Of a DNA stretch of 64,000 nucleotides, positions 45,601 through 54,792 are shown piece after piece. Position 1 is the stretch's first letter; each line of letters opens with the position of its first letter. The DNA comes from Allocoleopsis franciscana PCC 7113 (GTDB lineage Bacteria > Cyanobacteriota > Cyanobacteriia > Cyanobacteriales > Coleofasciculaceae). The position numbers were made by a program, and so were the translations under genes. The notes beneath the pieces were generated by a model, which saw nothing but the letters and a program-made list of their open reading frames with translations, was not told the origin of the DNA and made no database searches. The DNA lies in the NCBI RefSeq assembly GCF_000317515.1, contig NC_019738.1, forward strand, positions 471,501 through 535,500, given 5' to 3'.

Positions 45601-47542
45601 ACAGATTCCGGTCTGCATTTTTTCGTAACTGGTTAATAATAAATTTCGGGATGTCTTCTGGAATGGCTAAGTTGATATCTCTGACTTCACTGATAGCATC
45701 GGTTAACGATACGCTTAAATCCCTCAATAAAGATTGTCCCAAATCGTTGACCCAATTGGTGTAACCGCGCACCACAATGGGTAGAGCATCGCGATCGCCA
45801 ATTGCTTTTTGTTCTAAAGCTGGTACTAACCCGGCTGTTACCAAAGAGCTTTTGCCGACTCCTGAAGGCCCGTGAATGACGGTTAATTTATAATCTGTGC
45901 GGCTAATGCGTTCAATTAAGCGATTAATATCTTGTTGCCGACCGGAAGCCGCAATTTCTTGGGCAATGGTACTGAGTGTATCGACGGGGGCAATGGCTGG
46001 GTTCGCAACTTGGCATCGAGGCCGCAACTGACTCGCACCGATAAAGGCTCGGAACCCATATTGATACTCAATCTCGCTTTGTTTTTGTTTAATCCGAAAG
46101 GCGTCTAGATAGCGACCTTGGTTCCAATAAAGCGATCGCAACTCTGCCAAAATCCGAATATAAAGCGATGGATCGATTTGAGGATTGCTTTTCGTTTTAG
46201 CAATTTCTAGCAGTTTAATCGCTTGTGGAAGTTGACCTAGGTGCTTTTGGGCTTGGGCTAACAATAATAGATATAAATTTTGATCGTGTCGTTGAGACCA
46301 GACGTTATCAATGTTTTTTGTGAGTAAATCACAGGATAATCGAGTTGATTTAGCGTTTGTTTGTAAGGCTAATTTAGAAAATTCTCTGGCTATCTTCCAA
46401 GCTTTATTGGAAAGCGCTAATTCCGCTAACAGACCATAGCCATAAGAGAGTCGAATCGGATCGAAATAGGTTTGGTGTAATTGAACGGCTAATTTAGCGA
46501 TCGCTTCTAGTTCATCCCACTCCTCTAGCTTTTGCAGGGTTTCACCCAAGGAGTTGATAAACTGACCCATCAATTCAGGGCGATTCCCCTGTTTAAACAC
46601 GTCAATACACTGTTGAAAATAATTTTTAGCTTGACTACAAGCAAAACGATATTCAGAGCGGCGCAGGGTTGCATATTTACGCCACCACAAACCCAGATAG
46701 TAGAGTAAACATCCAACTCGCTCAAACAATTTGGGATTGATCGATTGAGAGGGCGCGTTCAATCGAAGCGCTTCTGATTCCTGACTTTCGAGTTGCTCTA
46801 ACCAAAACGCGAGGCTGCGCTCATAATATTGGCGAGACTCCTCCATGCGATCATGGGTATCAGCATCAAGACCAATCAGAAATTGTAAATCTGCTTCTAA
46901 CGCTGGCTCTAAAACATCACCTCGATTTTGCAAATCTTTCAACGCTGACTCTAACTCTAAGCGGCGACGGGAACCCATTTCCAAATTCAGGTCAGTATTG
47001 TTGAGAAATTTACCCGAACCCGTTTTTAAGATGGCTTCAAAGACCGATTCTGCATTTTGCTCTAGTGCTTTGATTAAGTCAGGAGTGGCAATCGTAAATC
47101 CAATCGGAGTGGCAGCCCAACTGGTAAAATCGGGAGCCACCCGCATGAATTTTTGCAGCACCTCATCGGTTACCCACAACACTAATGGGAACGAGAAATG
47201 TTTCCGAAACTCATCCCTGGCATGATTTGAGGCAATCAACAACCCCTCTAGATCGTTCACCAATTCCAATCCAGAAACGATAACGGCGTTGGGTTCTTCG
47301 CCGTCTAGTGCAGCACGAATTGTTGTATAAAGGGTTCGGGTAGAGGGTTTGAGAGTGATTTCTTTGAATCCAACCGCGCAGCGTTCTCGCAATTTTTGGA
47401 CTAAAGGCTGTCGCAATGACTGATAATTACAGCGAGCTAAGACGATGGAAAAAAACCCTTGAGATAGCGTGATTGCTCGCGCCAGAGTTCTTAATGATTC
47501 ATTATTTTTGGCACTGACATCGTCTGGGTGGCTCTCCATCAT
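42626..47542 (-). CDS. STAND ATPase with membrane helix and 14 WD40 repeats (cassette 1)
   Basis: This is a 1638-residue protein. Residues ~15-190 are a P-loop-lacking STAND-like domain (SQGFFSIVLARCNYQSLR, LVLWVTDEVLQKFMRVAPDF). Residues ~200-500 are helical repeats. An nSTAND1-type ATPase follows, with Walker A GPSGVGKSSL near residue 556 and Walker B LLTVLIFDQIEEFF. A single hydrophobic helix lies near 930-950 (VAVIVVTVFALMAGGLALL). From ~1035 there are fourteen WD40 repeats, enough for two seven-blade propellers. The tail has [20 protein letters not shown]. It resembles known cyanobacterial WD40-STAND sensors. The partner ATPase gene ends 128 bp upstream on the same strand. A paralogue lies at 54793-59886. 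Confidence 0.9.
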   Translation of the reverse strand: MMESHPDDVSAKNNESLRTLARAITLSQGFFSIVLARCNYQSLRQPLVQKLRERCAVGFKEITLKPSTRTLYTTIRAALDGEEPNAVIVSGLELVNDLEGLLIASNHARDEFRKHFSFPLVLWVTDEVLQKFMRVAPDFTSWAATPIGFTIATPDLIKALEQNAESVFEAILKTGSGKFLNNTDLNLEMGSRRRLELESALKDLQNRGDVLEPALEADLQFLIGLDADTHDRMEESRQYYERSLAFWLEQLESQESEALRLNAPSQSINPKLFERVGCLLYYLGLWWRKYATLRRSEYRFACSQAKNYFQQCIDVFKQGNRPELMGQFINSLGETLQKLEEWDELEAIAKLAVQLHQTYFDPIRLSYGYGLLAELALSNKAWKIAREFSKLALQTNAKSTRLSCDLLTKNIDNVWSQRHDQNLYLLLLAQAQKHLGQLPQAIKLLEIAKTKSNPQIDPSLYIRILAELRSLYWNQGRYLDAFRIKQKQSEIEYQYGFRAFIGASQLRPRCQVANPAIAPVDTLSTIAQEIAASGRQQDINRLIERISRTDYKLTVIHGPSGVGKSSLVTAGLVPALEQKAIGDRDALPIVVRGYTNWVNDLGQSLLRDLSVSLTDAISEVRDINLAIPEDIPKFIINQLRKNADRNLLTVLIFDQIEEFFFIYSEPNTRCLLYNFLRDCLEIPYVKVILSLREDYLHYLLECERCTNLDVINNNILDKKIRYYLGNFSPKDAKAVIHSLNERSQFYLESTLIDELVRDLAEDTGDVSPIELQVVGAQLHAEAIVSLEDYQRLGFNPKQKLVERFLQEAIKDCGPPNARAALLVLYLLTEENGTRPPKTRAELAGELDDTELESKDEQLDLVLEILTKSGLLMLLPDAPADRYQLVHDYLVSFIRQKKDAEVGLEAALQRERNQRKLTEQQLSRVSRQRKQVGVAVIVVTVFALMAGGLALLTESQRKRAEIAEIRALSSLSSALLLSDNQLGALVESVKVGKRLKELEHELQTSLLTLKNRKISSDIRLQTLGSLQQSVYRIQERNRLEQHNGIVNSVSFSPDGKMIASASADTTIKLWKLNQTLPKTLEGHNGIVNSVSFSPNGKLIASASDDKTIKLWSIDGTLLRTFTGHQGWVKSVSFSPDSQQIASGSHDKTVKLWSVNGTLLRTFTGHGDWVNNVSFSPDGKQIASGSNDKTIKLWSVDGSGVKTLTGHEDWVKSVSFSPDGQQIASASTDKTIKLWNTNGSFLRTLEGHTEWVNSVSFSPDGQQIASASTDKTIKLWNTQGTLLESLKGHSNSVQGIRFSPDGKILASASEDNTIKLWSLSRIPLPTLNMHEQKVTSASFSPNGQMIASASADQTVKIWSVKGELLHTLTGHNGIVNSVSFSPDGETIASASADQTVKLWSINGELLHTLTGHQNWVNSVSFSPDGETIASASADKTVRLWNKDGQLQKTLTGHTDWVNSVSFSPDGKTIASASNDRTVKLWNLDGTELDTLRGHTNGVNDIRFSPDGEILASASNDSTIKLWNKDGTLRTTLYGHLGRVTSVRFHPDGYTLASASADKTLKFWSLDGNVLRTLEGNGSSINSVSFSWDGKTIASASDEKVVILWNFDLNDLLVRGCAWLHDYLKNPNANIKPEENRYICD

Positions 47543-47670
47543 GACTCTAAAAGTATGAAGTATGAATTTTTGGTATGTACCCCGTTTTCCTATTCGCTAA
47601 TTTTTGTCCTCCTTAAGGTTTATTTTGATGCTTGACCATTCGCTAACACTACCCTATATTTGCTCACACC

Positions 47671-49029
47671 TCAGACTTCAGACTTTAGTTGTTTGGCTTC
47701 TGCCAAGATGGGATTAGTACTAAACCATCCCCCTTGTTCATCTTGATATTCAAAGACGAACAAACTGCGTAATAGAGTTTGGTATTCGTCCTCTCCTCTG
47801 ACCATTTGATTGTGTCCGACTTGCCGCAGCAATTCCCATTCATCATCATCAACGGCACGAACAAGGGCATCGCGTTGTCTTCTAATGATTTCTTCCAAAC
47901 ACTCACGAGAAAAAGGGGGGTCTTGCTGCTGAAGACAGCCATACATTAGCCCTAACAAATTTCGAGGATGTCCGCCACTAACCAGACAAAGACGGTTTAA
48001 GGTTTCAGGGGAGTCAAACACCTCTGTTATGAATTGTAGGCGCTGTGCAGGTAAAACATCTGGGAAAGCTCTGGCGAGAACCATTTGCCTCAACAGTTCC
48101 ATCCCCTGCTCACACTCGCTGCCATCGCGCGATTGCACCCGCACCATCGGTAACAATTTTGGGTCTACACCAAAGCGATTGCGTAGCCTCCCCCATTCAT
48201 TGGAAAAAATTAACACCAGGGGAATTGTATAAACGACATGACAATTGAGCTGTTTGAGCTGTTCGCCCCGGTCTACAAACAGATACTCTGGCTGAAGACG
48301 ACCTGTCGGTTTTAGGGTGTTATCAACCCGGTCGAGGCTATCAACAATCACGACTAAACCTGTTTTACCCTGCCTCTTGAGTTCTTGGATGGCAGGTTCT
48401 AATAACTCTTGGTTAATCGCGTCTAAAATTCCATCAGTGCGCGGTTCTAAATATTGCCTGAGTTGAGAACGGAATTTAGGGCTATTTTTAGCTTTTGCGG
48501 AGATTTTACCCAGACCGAAACCAAGGGAAAGTTCTCCTTCTGTACTTGCCTTAATTTCTCCTAATCCAGGCACAGAACCTTCTGCCGAAAGTTCAATTTC
48601 GGTTTGCATTAACTCGCTTACGCCTTGCAGTAAAGCCCTAAAGCCTCGTGGTTTGAGATTGACTTTAGCTTGCTCCAAACTTTCCGTTACTTTGCGAGCA
48701 ATGGCTAACAAAATATCGGTTACGTCCACGTCTGCCATCACTAAGTCTTTGCTGGAGTCGAAGTAGACGACATGAGAGCCTTGCCGTTCTAACTCGGCTT
48801 TGAGGCGCAACAACTCGGTCGATTTACCACAGCCAATATGACCTGTAAATAATTGACAAGTTGGCTCATTGGGAGCGAGGCGGGTAATGGTTCGTCCCAA
48901 CTCTTCGATAATCTTGCCACCCCGAACCGGGGAGAAATCGATATAATACTTCCGCTCCTCGGCATCCCCCACCGATAGGGTGATACTGGGATTACATGCC
49001 TTGTAAAATTTCTGCAAGTCGAGTTTCAT
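47671..49029 (-). CDS. P-loop ATPase of cassette 1
   Basis: This is a 452-residue cytoplasmic AAA-type ATPase. It opens LDLQKFYKACNPS, then YYIDFSPVRGGKIIEELGR. Walker A is LFTGHIGCGKST (Gly63-Thr71) and Walker B is TGLVVIVDSLDRVD. LYLxVDRGEQLKQLNCHVVYT and GGHPRNLLGLMYGCLQQQ follow. It is about 60% identical in the visible blocks to the protein at 59832-61193, which occupies the same position in cassette 2. It is transcribed ahead of the WD40-STAND gene. The partner order suggests that the two ATPases form one sensing complex. The family is widespread in cyanobacteria without a known function. Confidence 0.85.
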   Translation of the reverse strand: MKLDLQKFYKACNPSITLSVGDAEERKYYIDFSPVRGGKIIEELGRTITRLAPNEPTCQLFTGHIGCGKSTELLRLKAELERQGSHVVYFDSSKDLVMADVDVTDILLAIARKVTESLEQAKVNLKPRGFRALLQGVSELMQTEIELSAEGSVPGLGEIKASTEGELSLGFGLGKISAKAKNSPKFRSQLRQYLEPRTDGILDAINQELLEPAIQELKRQGKTGLVVIVDSLDRVDNTLKPTGRLQPEYLFVDRGEQLKQLNCHVVYTIPLVLIFSNEWGRLRNRFGVDPKLLPMVRVQSRDGSECEQGMELLRQMVLARAFPDVLPAQRLQFITEVFDSPETLNRLCLVSGGHPRNLLGLMYGCLQQQDPPFSRECLEEIIRRQRDALVRAVDDDEWELLRQVGHNQMVRGEDEYQTLLRSLFVFEYQDEQGGWFSTNPILAEAKQLKSEV

Positions 49030-49444
49030 GGTTCCCTTCTCTGACAGCGCTGCTTCTATTGTCTACCGTTGTTATTTTAATCATTCCGTAAATCTTGCAT
49101 CGAAATGACTGCTACTTTGAGCATTCACGAGCATGGGGATATCTGTATCGGGTAAGCGGTGCCGATGACTTCAGCTATCTCTGAATAAGTTTGTTGGACG
49201 AGAGTTGATTGGAAAGGTTTCCCAATAACGGTAATTGTTAGGAAATTATTGATGGAGAGCTATTTGTGACTCCTGCCTCACTCTTAAATGATTAGGGTTT
49301 AATAAAACAGGCTGTCCCATCCATTAAGAAAGAGATGATTAATTCTAGGAGTATTGATTTCAATTATATCATTTTTAGGGTTGATCTATTTACAAATATT
49401 TGTATTTCTACTAACATCATTATGTTGTTTGTTTTGATTCAGAT
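49030..49444. other. 415-bp spacer, probable promoter region
   Basis: It lies between the divergent cassette 1 ATPase and the small 49445 gene. The right half (49340-49440) is AT-rich with a palindrome ACAAATATTTGT at 49391-49402. No gene was found. Confidence 0.5.
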
Positions 49445-49657
49445 ATGGAAGCCATTCATCAAGTCATTCGATTGAATTACACCTGCATCTCAGAATATAT
49501 TCAAGCAGAGTTAACGTTTCTGTCTGAAGTTTCTGAACTTACGGATGATGAACGGTTCAGGCAGTCGATTGCGGAGGTGATTTACAGCCTCAATGATTTG
49601 TCGGATACCTTAACTTTGCAACGGCGTTATCTGAAGCCTCGGTTTGATGCTGAGTAA
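49445..49657 (+). CDS. Hypothetical small helical protein
   Basis: The 70-residue acidic, probably all-helical protein starts MEAIHQVIRLNYTCISEYIQ and has LNDLSDTLTLQRRYLKPRF near the end. There is no signal peptide or known family. Composition and start context are gene-like, with AT-rich sequence upstream. It precedes the caspase gene by ~320 bp, but co-transcription is uncertain because a C-run/G-run repeat lies between them. Confidence 0.55.
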   Translation: MEAIHQVIRLNYTCISEYIQAELTFLSEVSELTDDERFRQSIAEVIYSLNDLSDTLTLQRRYLKPRFDAE

Positions 49658-49975
49658 CGGTTAGTTCGTTGGGCTTTTGTTTACCCCCCTAACCCCCCTT
49701 ATTAAGGGGGGAATAAGAGGTACGAGAAAAGTTTCTCTTGTATTTCTTGATTGGTAAGGGAGGCTAGGGCGGTTAACAAAGGCTGTCTTACACCTAAAAC
49801 TGCGATCGCGCACTTTCAGGATTTTTCTTCTCTGAATTGTAGTAATTCTTGTAAATTTGTACAAACTCTGACCAGATACCGTTGTAAAATCTTATTTTTG
49901 AGTCAGTTTTCAACGGCTGACGAACAAACGGTAAGTTACGAACAGATTGAGTTTTTTACCTAAAATTAGCTCACT
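49658..49975. other. 318-bp spacer with C-run/G-run repeat
   Basis: It holds the CCCCCCTAACCCCCCTTATTAAGGGGGG hairpin at 49684-49711 and no gene. AT-rich sequence around 49840-49970 may hold the caspase promoter. Confidence 0.6.
49684..49711. repeat. C-run/G-run dispersed hairpin repeat
   Basis: CCCCCCTAACCCCCC followed by TTATTAAGGGGGG can form a G/C hairpin. The same unit is at 40126-40152 and 61754-61781 in this window. Confidence 0.8.
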
Positions 49976-51169
49976 ATGACCCGCACGACTCGTCGTCATT
50001 TTTTGCAGTTCACAGGTTCAGCATTGGCAGCGATTGGGTTGAATCAGCTATCTTTTCTCCAATCAGCCCAACGTTACGGTCAAGTCCTTGCTCAAAGTAC
50101 GCCTCGCAAACTCGCTTTACTCGTTGGCATCAATAACTACCCCTCACAACCCCTGGAAGGATGCCTCAATGATGTAGATTTGCAGCGAAATTTATTGATT
50201 CATCGCTTTGGGTTTAATCCGAAAGATATTTTGATTTTGCCTGATACAAAAGCGACACGAGCAGGAATTTTAACGGCGTTTGAAGAACATTTAATTAAAC
50301 AAGCGAAACCGGGCGATGTGGTGGTTTATCACTATTCCGGGCATGGTTCGCGTATTTTTGACCCTAATCCAATTGTGGTTGAGCCAGGAAAAGAAGGATT
50401 GAATGGGACATTTGTGCCGGTGGATGGTAACTTACCTGACGGATATCCGGAGGTAGGAGGGTCAGTGAAAGACATTATGGGGCATACTTTATTTTTGCTG
50501 ATGTCTGCCCTGAAATCTGAAAATGTCACGGCTGTTTTAGATAGTTGTTTTTCTGGTGGGGCGACGAGAGAAGCACGGATACGTTCGCGGGATGGGGGTA
50601 AGAATGTTTTAGTGTCATCAGATGAAAAAACTTATCAAGAACAGTGGTTATCTCGGTTAAAAATGTTGCCAGAAGACTTCGTTAAGGGCTATCGCGCTGG
50701 GGTTGCTAAAGGTGTGGTGTTAGCAGCAACTGCACCTGACCAACTGGCGCGGGAAATTATTATTAATGGCTTTAAAGCAGGAATATTTAGTTATTTACTG
50801 ACGCATTATCTTTGGCAGGAGGATAGCAACATTGAGCGGGTATTCCAGAAGATTCTGCCAGAAATACCTAAAGACTTCGATCAAATGCCCCGTTATGAGG
50901 TGAAGGTGGGGAAAGAGTATCAACGGCAAAGTCCTTATTTTATTAATTCTCCTAAATCGCCAGCACAGGCGGTGGTGATACGAGTGAGTGGGAATAATGC
51001 TCAGTTGTGGTTAGGGGGTGTTGATTTAAGGAAGGTGACAACGGGAACAGTATTTACTGCCATGAAGGGGACAGGGCAGGTGAAAGTGGTTTCTCGTGAT
51101 GGGTTGGTGGCACAGGGGAAGGTTGAGAATCCGGTGACGGAAGGAATGCCGTTGCAGTTGATGGGGTAA
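49976..51169 (+). CDS. Tat-exported caspase-like protease (orthocaspase)
   Basis: The 397-residue protein begins with a Tat-type signal (RTTRRHFLQFTGSALAAIGL) and then a caspase p20-like domain. KLALLVGINNYPSQPLEGCL is the entry strand, VVYHYSGHGSR carries the catalytic His, and VTAVLDSCFSGGATREAR carries the catalytic Cys. Both catalytic residues are intact. A ~90-residue C-terminal region of beta character (VVIRVSGNNAQLWLGGVDL) follows. Orthocaspases cleave after Arg/Lys and are linked to cell death or stress in cyanobacteria. Export by Tat would place this one in the periplasm, which is unusual for a death protease. It precedes the CHAT gene by ~450 bp of palindromic sequence and lies between two STAND cassettes. 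Confidence 0.88.
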   Translation: MTRTTRRHFLQFTGSALAAIGLNQLSFLQSAQRYGQVLAQSTPRKLALLVGINNYPSQPLEGCLNDVDLQRNLLIHRFGFNPKDILILPDTKATRAGILTAFEEHLIKQAKPGDVVVYHYSGHGSRIFDPNPIVVEPGKEGLNGTFVPVDGNLPDGYPEVGGSVKDIMGHTLFLLMSALKSENVTAVLDSCFSGGATREARIRSRDGGKNVLVSSDEKTYQEQWLSRLKMLPEDFVKGYRAGVAKGVVLAATAPDQLAREIIINGFKAGIFSYLLTHYLWQEDSNIERVFQKILPEIPKDFDQMPRYEVKVGKEYQRQSPYFINSPKSPAQAVVIRVSGNNAQLWLGGVDLRKVTTGTVFTAMKGTGQVKVVSRDGLVAQGKVENPVTEGMPLQLMG

Positions 51170-51617
51170 ATAGCCTAGAAATCGTAGGGTGTGTTAGCGC
51201 AGCGTAACGCACCGAATTTGAAAGTCCGCCAGTGAGTCCGCCAGTCCGCCAGGGGTTAAAACCCCTGTCTCATAGCTAAAGTCCTCTAAAAGAGGACTAA
51301 AAATTAGTAGTTGATACCAAATCCGGACTGAATACCCCTTTTTTCATGGAGTCCGCGTTAGATGGACTTGGTTTGAGTCGTCTTTAGACGACTTGGGCTA
51401 TTAGCCAGGGGTTAAAACCCCTGGTGGTGTGGAGGAGGCGGACTAGTAGTAGCGCCCATTCTCTATCAATGTCAAATGTTCTATTTATTTCATGGTTCAT
51501 AACTTATCTGCATAAGCTCTCGACTCTGAGATATAGAGAGTAGGAGACGGGAGGGTGCTTTCAAAGACTTGTGCTTACACCGTAGCCTTGTTAAGGGGCG
51601 AGCAAGAGAGAGAATAT
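51170..51617. other. 448-bp spacer of palindromic repeats
   Basis: No gene is supported. It begins with GTAGGGTGTGTTAGCGCAGC (51184-51213), a repeat widespread in cyanobacterial genomes. A large imperfect palindrome follows at 51222-51455. The last ~100 bp are the CHAT gene leader; a GTG-initiated frame from 51555 is not preferred. Confidence 0.65.
51222..51455. repeat. Large imperfect palindrome made of nested hairpins
   Basis: The left arm has AGTCCGCC units, AGGGGTTAAAACCCCT (51251-51266) and AGTCCTCTAAAAGAGGACT (51280-51298). The right arm has GAGTCGTCTTTAGACGACTT (51375-51394), CCAGGGGTTAAAACCCCTGG (51405-51424) and GGCGGACTAG. The order is mirrored, so the whole can fold as one long cruciform or RNA stem. 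It is related to the element at 18836-18930. Confidence 0.7.
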
Positions 51618-54600
51618 ATGTCAAACTCAAACCCAATTGGGATAACTCAGAAACGACGTTGGTTGGGGTTAGTTCAGCTCATTTCGCTTTCAGGGATAAC
51701 TTGCCTACTTCTAGCCTCACAATCCTTCGCCGCTACCCTTGAGCAGATGGCTCCCAGGATAGCTCAACAGCCAGCCAACTCTAATGCGGCTGAACAAGTT
51801 TTTCAGGAAGCATGGCAATTCTATAAGAAAGGAACAGCAGAATCACTGCGACAGGCAATTCCTAAATTTGAGCAAGCCATCATACTCTCTCGTCAAACGG
51901 GTGACAAAATATCAGAAGCCGTATCTCTCCTTGCTCTCGGTCGTGTCTATGACGACTTGGGAGAAAAGCAGAAAGCTTTAGAATTTTACAACCAAGCCTT
52001 TCCACTATTTCAGGCGGGGGGGAATACAGGCATGGAAGCTACTACTCTCATTGCTATTGGTAGTGTCTATGACGACTTGGGAGAAAAGCAGAAAGCTTTG
52101 GAATTCTACAACCAAGCCTTGCCCTTATTTCAGGCGGTGGAGGATAGACGTATGGAAGCCAGTACTCTCAATAATATGGGCTTAGTCTACGATTCATTGG
52201 GAAAAAAGCAGGAAGCGTTGGGATTCTACAACCAAGCCTTGCCTTTATTTCAGGCGGTGGGGTATAGACCTGGGGAAGCCACTACTCTCAATAATATGGG
52301 CTTAGTCTACTCTTCGTTGGGAGAAAAGCAAAAAGCTTTGGGATTCTTTAACCAAGCCTTGCCCCTATTTCAGGTGCTGGGGAATACACGAGAGGAAGCC
52401 ACTACTCTCAATAATATAGGCTTTATCTACGACTCATGGGGAGAAAAGCAGAAAGCCTTAGAATTCTTTAACCAAGCTTTGCCACTAACACGGGCCGTGG
52501 GGTATATATCTGGGGAAGCTACTACTCTCAATAATATGGGCTTAGTCTACAACTCATTGGGAGAAAAGCAAAAAGCTTTGGAATTCTTTAACCAAGCCTT
52601 GCCCCAATTACAGGCAGTAGGAGATAGAAGAGGGGAAGGCCGTACTCTCAATAATATAGGCTTTATCTACGACTCATGGGGAGAAAAGCAGAAAGCATTG
52701 GAAGACTACAACCAAGCTTTGCTCCTATATAAGGCGGTGGGGGATAGAGGTGGGGAAGCTACTACTCTCAATAATATGGGCTTAGTCTACTCTTCGTTGG
52801 GAGAAAAGCAAAAAGCTTTGGAATTCTTTAACCAAGCCTTGCCCCTAACACAGGCGGTGGGGGATAGAGGTGGGGAAGCTATTAGTCTCAATAATATTGG
52901 CACTATCTACAACTCATGGGGAGAAAAGCAGAAAGCCTTGGAATCCTACAACAAAGCTTTACCCCTATTACGGGTGGTGGCGGATAGAGGTGGGGAAGCT
53001 CTTACTCTCTTTAACCTCGCCGTCTTACAACGCAGCCAAGGCAACCTGAAACAAGCATTCACCCTCATCGATAGTGCCATCACCATTGTTGAAGACCTCC
53101 GCACCAAAATTGGCTCCCAAGAACTCCGTGCTTCCTATTTTGCTACCGTCCAGGACTACTACCAGTTCTACATCGACCTCCTGATGCAACTGCATCAACA
53201 AAACCCCAATCAAGGATACGATGCCCTCGCCCTCCACGCCAGCGAACGCGGCCGCGCCCGCAGTCTCCTCGAACTCCTCACCGAAGCTAACGCCAACATC
53301 CGCCAAGGCGTTGACCCCAAACTCCTAGAACAAGAGAGCACCCTCACTCAACAACTCAATGCCCTAGAACGTCGCAGGTATGAACTCTCAAGCGGTCAGT
53401 ATACCGAACAACAACTTGATGAAATCAAACAACAATCCGAATCCCTACTCACTCAACTCGACCAACTCAAAGCCCAAATTCGGGTTACCAGTCCTCGTTA
53501 CGCTGCCCTGAAATATCCTGAACCTCTAAACTTACAACAGATTCAACAACAGGTACTCGACGACGATACCTTACTTTTAGAATATTCTCTCGGCGAAGAC
53601 CGCAGTTACCTGTGGTTAGTGAGCAAAAATAGCATCACCAGCTACGTACTTCCCAAACGCAGCGAAATCGAAGCCGCCGCCCAAACCTTCCGCGAATCTC
53701 TCACCCCCAATAGCGCCGCCAATCTGGAAACCGGACTCCCACTGAGTCAGATGCTTCTCGCCCCCGTTGCTAATCAATTAGGTAATAAACGCTTACTGAT
53801 TGTTGGAGATGGGGCATTGCAATCTGTTCCCTTTGCCGCACTGCCAATCCCATCCTCTCCCACAACCCCGCTTTTAGTCCAAAACGAAATCATCACCCTC
53901 CCCTCCGCCTCTACCGTTGCCATTCAACAGCGCCAACTGCAAAACCGTCCCATTGCTGCCAAAACCCTTGCCGTTGTTGCTGACCCCATCTTCGCTCTCA
54001 ACGACCCTCGTTTTTCCACTACACCCCAACAAACCCCTGAAACACCCACCAACTCTGCCCTCACTCGTGCCACCCGTAACTTAGGTTTAGGGGACAGTGC
54101 GAAGGTACTTGACCGCCTGCAATATACTGGCACCGAAGCCAAGAAAATCCTCGCCCTCGTCCCAGCCACGCAAAGTCTGCAAGCCTTAGACTTTAATGCT
54201 TCCCGCACCACTGCCACTGACCCGAATTTAGCCCAATACCAAATTATCCACCTTGCCACTCATGGCTTACTCGACCCCATCAATCCTGAACTATCAGGAA
54301 TCGTGCTGTCTCTCTATGACCAAAAAGGCAAATCCCAAGATGGCTTCTTGCGCCTCCAGGATATCTTCAACCTCAACTTACCTGCGGAACTGGTGGTGTT
54401 GAGTGCTTGCGAAACCGGATTAGGGAAAGACGTGAAAGGGGAAGGCTTGGTGGGCTTGACAAGAGGCTTTATGTATGCTGGGTCAAGGCGAGTGGTGGTG
54501 AGTTTGTGGAGTGTTAACGATGTCGCCACATCTGAGGTGATGGCGAAATTTTACCAGAAGATGCTCACCGAAGGGCAAAATCCGATATCGGCTTTAAGAG

Positions 54601-54686
54601 CCGCACAACTAGAGATGTGGAAATCCCAGAATTGGCAGTCTCCTTATTATTGGGCAGCGTTTACCGTTCAAGGAGATTGGCGATAA
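51618..54686 (+). CDS. Exported TPR-CHAT domain protein
   Basis: The ATG at 51618 is chosen because a clear signal peptide follows (KRRWLGLVQLISLSGITCLL, cleavage near SFAATLE). The frame is open from 51555. The 1022-residue protein has nine almost identical 40-residue TPR-like repeats (NNMGLVYSSLGEKQKALEFF with NQALPL), then a helical region, then a CHAT domain. IIHLATHGLLDP carries the catalytic His and VVLSACETGLGKDVKGEGLV the catalytic Cys. CHAT proteases are caspase relatives; known members include separase and the gasdermin- or Cas-linked peptidases. Here the protease would be outside the cytoplasm. The nearest same-strand neighbour is the caspase gene. Confidence 0.9.
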   Translation: MSNSNPIGITQKRRWLGLVQLISLSGITCLLLASQSFAATLEQMAPRIAQQPANSNAAEQVFQEAWQFYKKGTAESLRQAIPKFEQAIILSRQTGDKISEAVSLLALGRVYDDLGEKQKALEFYNQAFPLFQAGGNTGMEATTLIAIGSVYDDLGEKQKALEFYNQALPLFQAVEDRRMEASTLNNMGLVYDSLGKKQEALGFYNQALPLFQAVGYRPGEATTLNNMGLVYSSLGEKQKALGFFNQALPLFQVLGNTREEATTLNNIGFIYDSWGEKQKALEFFNQALPLTRAVGYISGEATTLNNMGLVYNSLGEKQKALEFFNQALPQLQAVGDRRGEGRTLNNIGFIYDSWGEKQKALEDYNQALLLYKAVGDRGGEATTLNNMGLVYSSLGEKQKALEFFNQALPLTQAVGDRGGEAISLNNIGTIYNSWGEKQKALESYNKALPLLRVVADRGGEALTLFNLAVLQRSQGNLKQAFTLIDSAITIVEDLRTKIGSQELRASYFATVQDYYQFYIDLLMQLHQQNPNQGYDALALHASERGRARSLLELLTEANANIRQGVDPKLLEQESTLTQQLNALERRRYELSSGQYTEQQLDEIKQQSESLLTQLDQLKAQIRVTSPRYAALKYPEPLNLQQIQQQVLDDDTLLLEYSLGEDRSYLWLVSKNSITSYVLPKRSEIEAAAQTFRESLTPNSAANLETGLPLSQMLLAPVANQLGNKRLLIVGDGALQSVPFAALPIPSSPTTPLLVQNEIITLPSASTVAIQQRQLQNRPIAAKTLAVVADPIFALNDPRFSTTPQQTPETPTNSALTRATRNLGLGDSAKVLDRLQYTGTEAKKILALVPATQSLQALDFNASRTTATDPNLAQYQIIHLATHGLLDPINPELSGIVLSLYDQKGKSQDGFLRLQDIFNLNLPAELVVLSACETGLGKDVKGEGLVGLTRGFMYAGSRRVVVSLWSVNDVATSEVMAKFYQKMLTEGQNPISALRAAQLEMWKSQNWQSPYYWAAFTVQGDWR
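51918..53000 (+). repeat. 120-bp coding tandem repeat (TPR units)
   Basis: GAGAAAAGCAGAAAGC or close variants occur at 51961, 52081, 52201, 52321, 52441, 52561, 52681, 52801 and 52921, exactly 120 bp apart. Units alternate between NNMGLVY and NNIGFIYDSW types. This suggests expansion in pairs (240-bp higher-order unit). Confidence 0.9.
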
Positions 54687-54792
54687 ATGGAGATTTACCG
54701 ACTACGGAGATTTCTCATATCAATTTCCTCAATGCCTGCTACAGATACTTTTCTTGTTCCCCCCTAAAAACTGGAGTTTAGAAAGTGTAGCG

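Noticed and set aside
19921-53000. Exactly spaced direct repeats (276 bp and 120 bp) as CRISPR or phase-variable arrays
   Set aside because: Both lie inside open reading frames, keep the frame and encode HAMP or TPR units. Repeat lengths and lack of spacers do not fit CRISPR.
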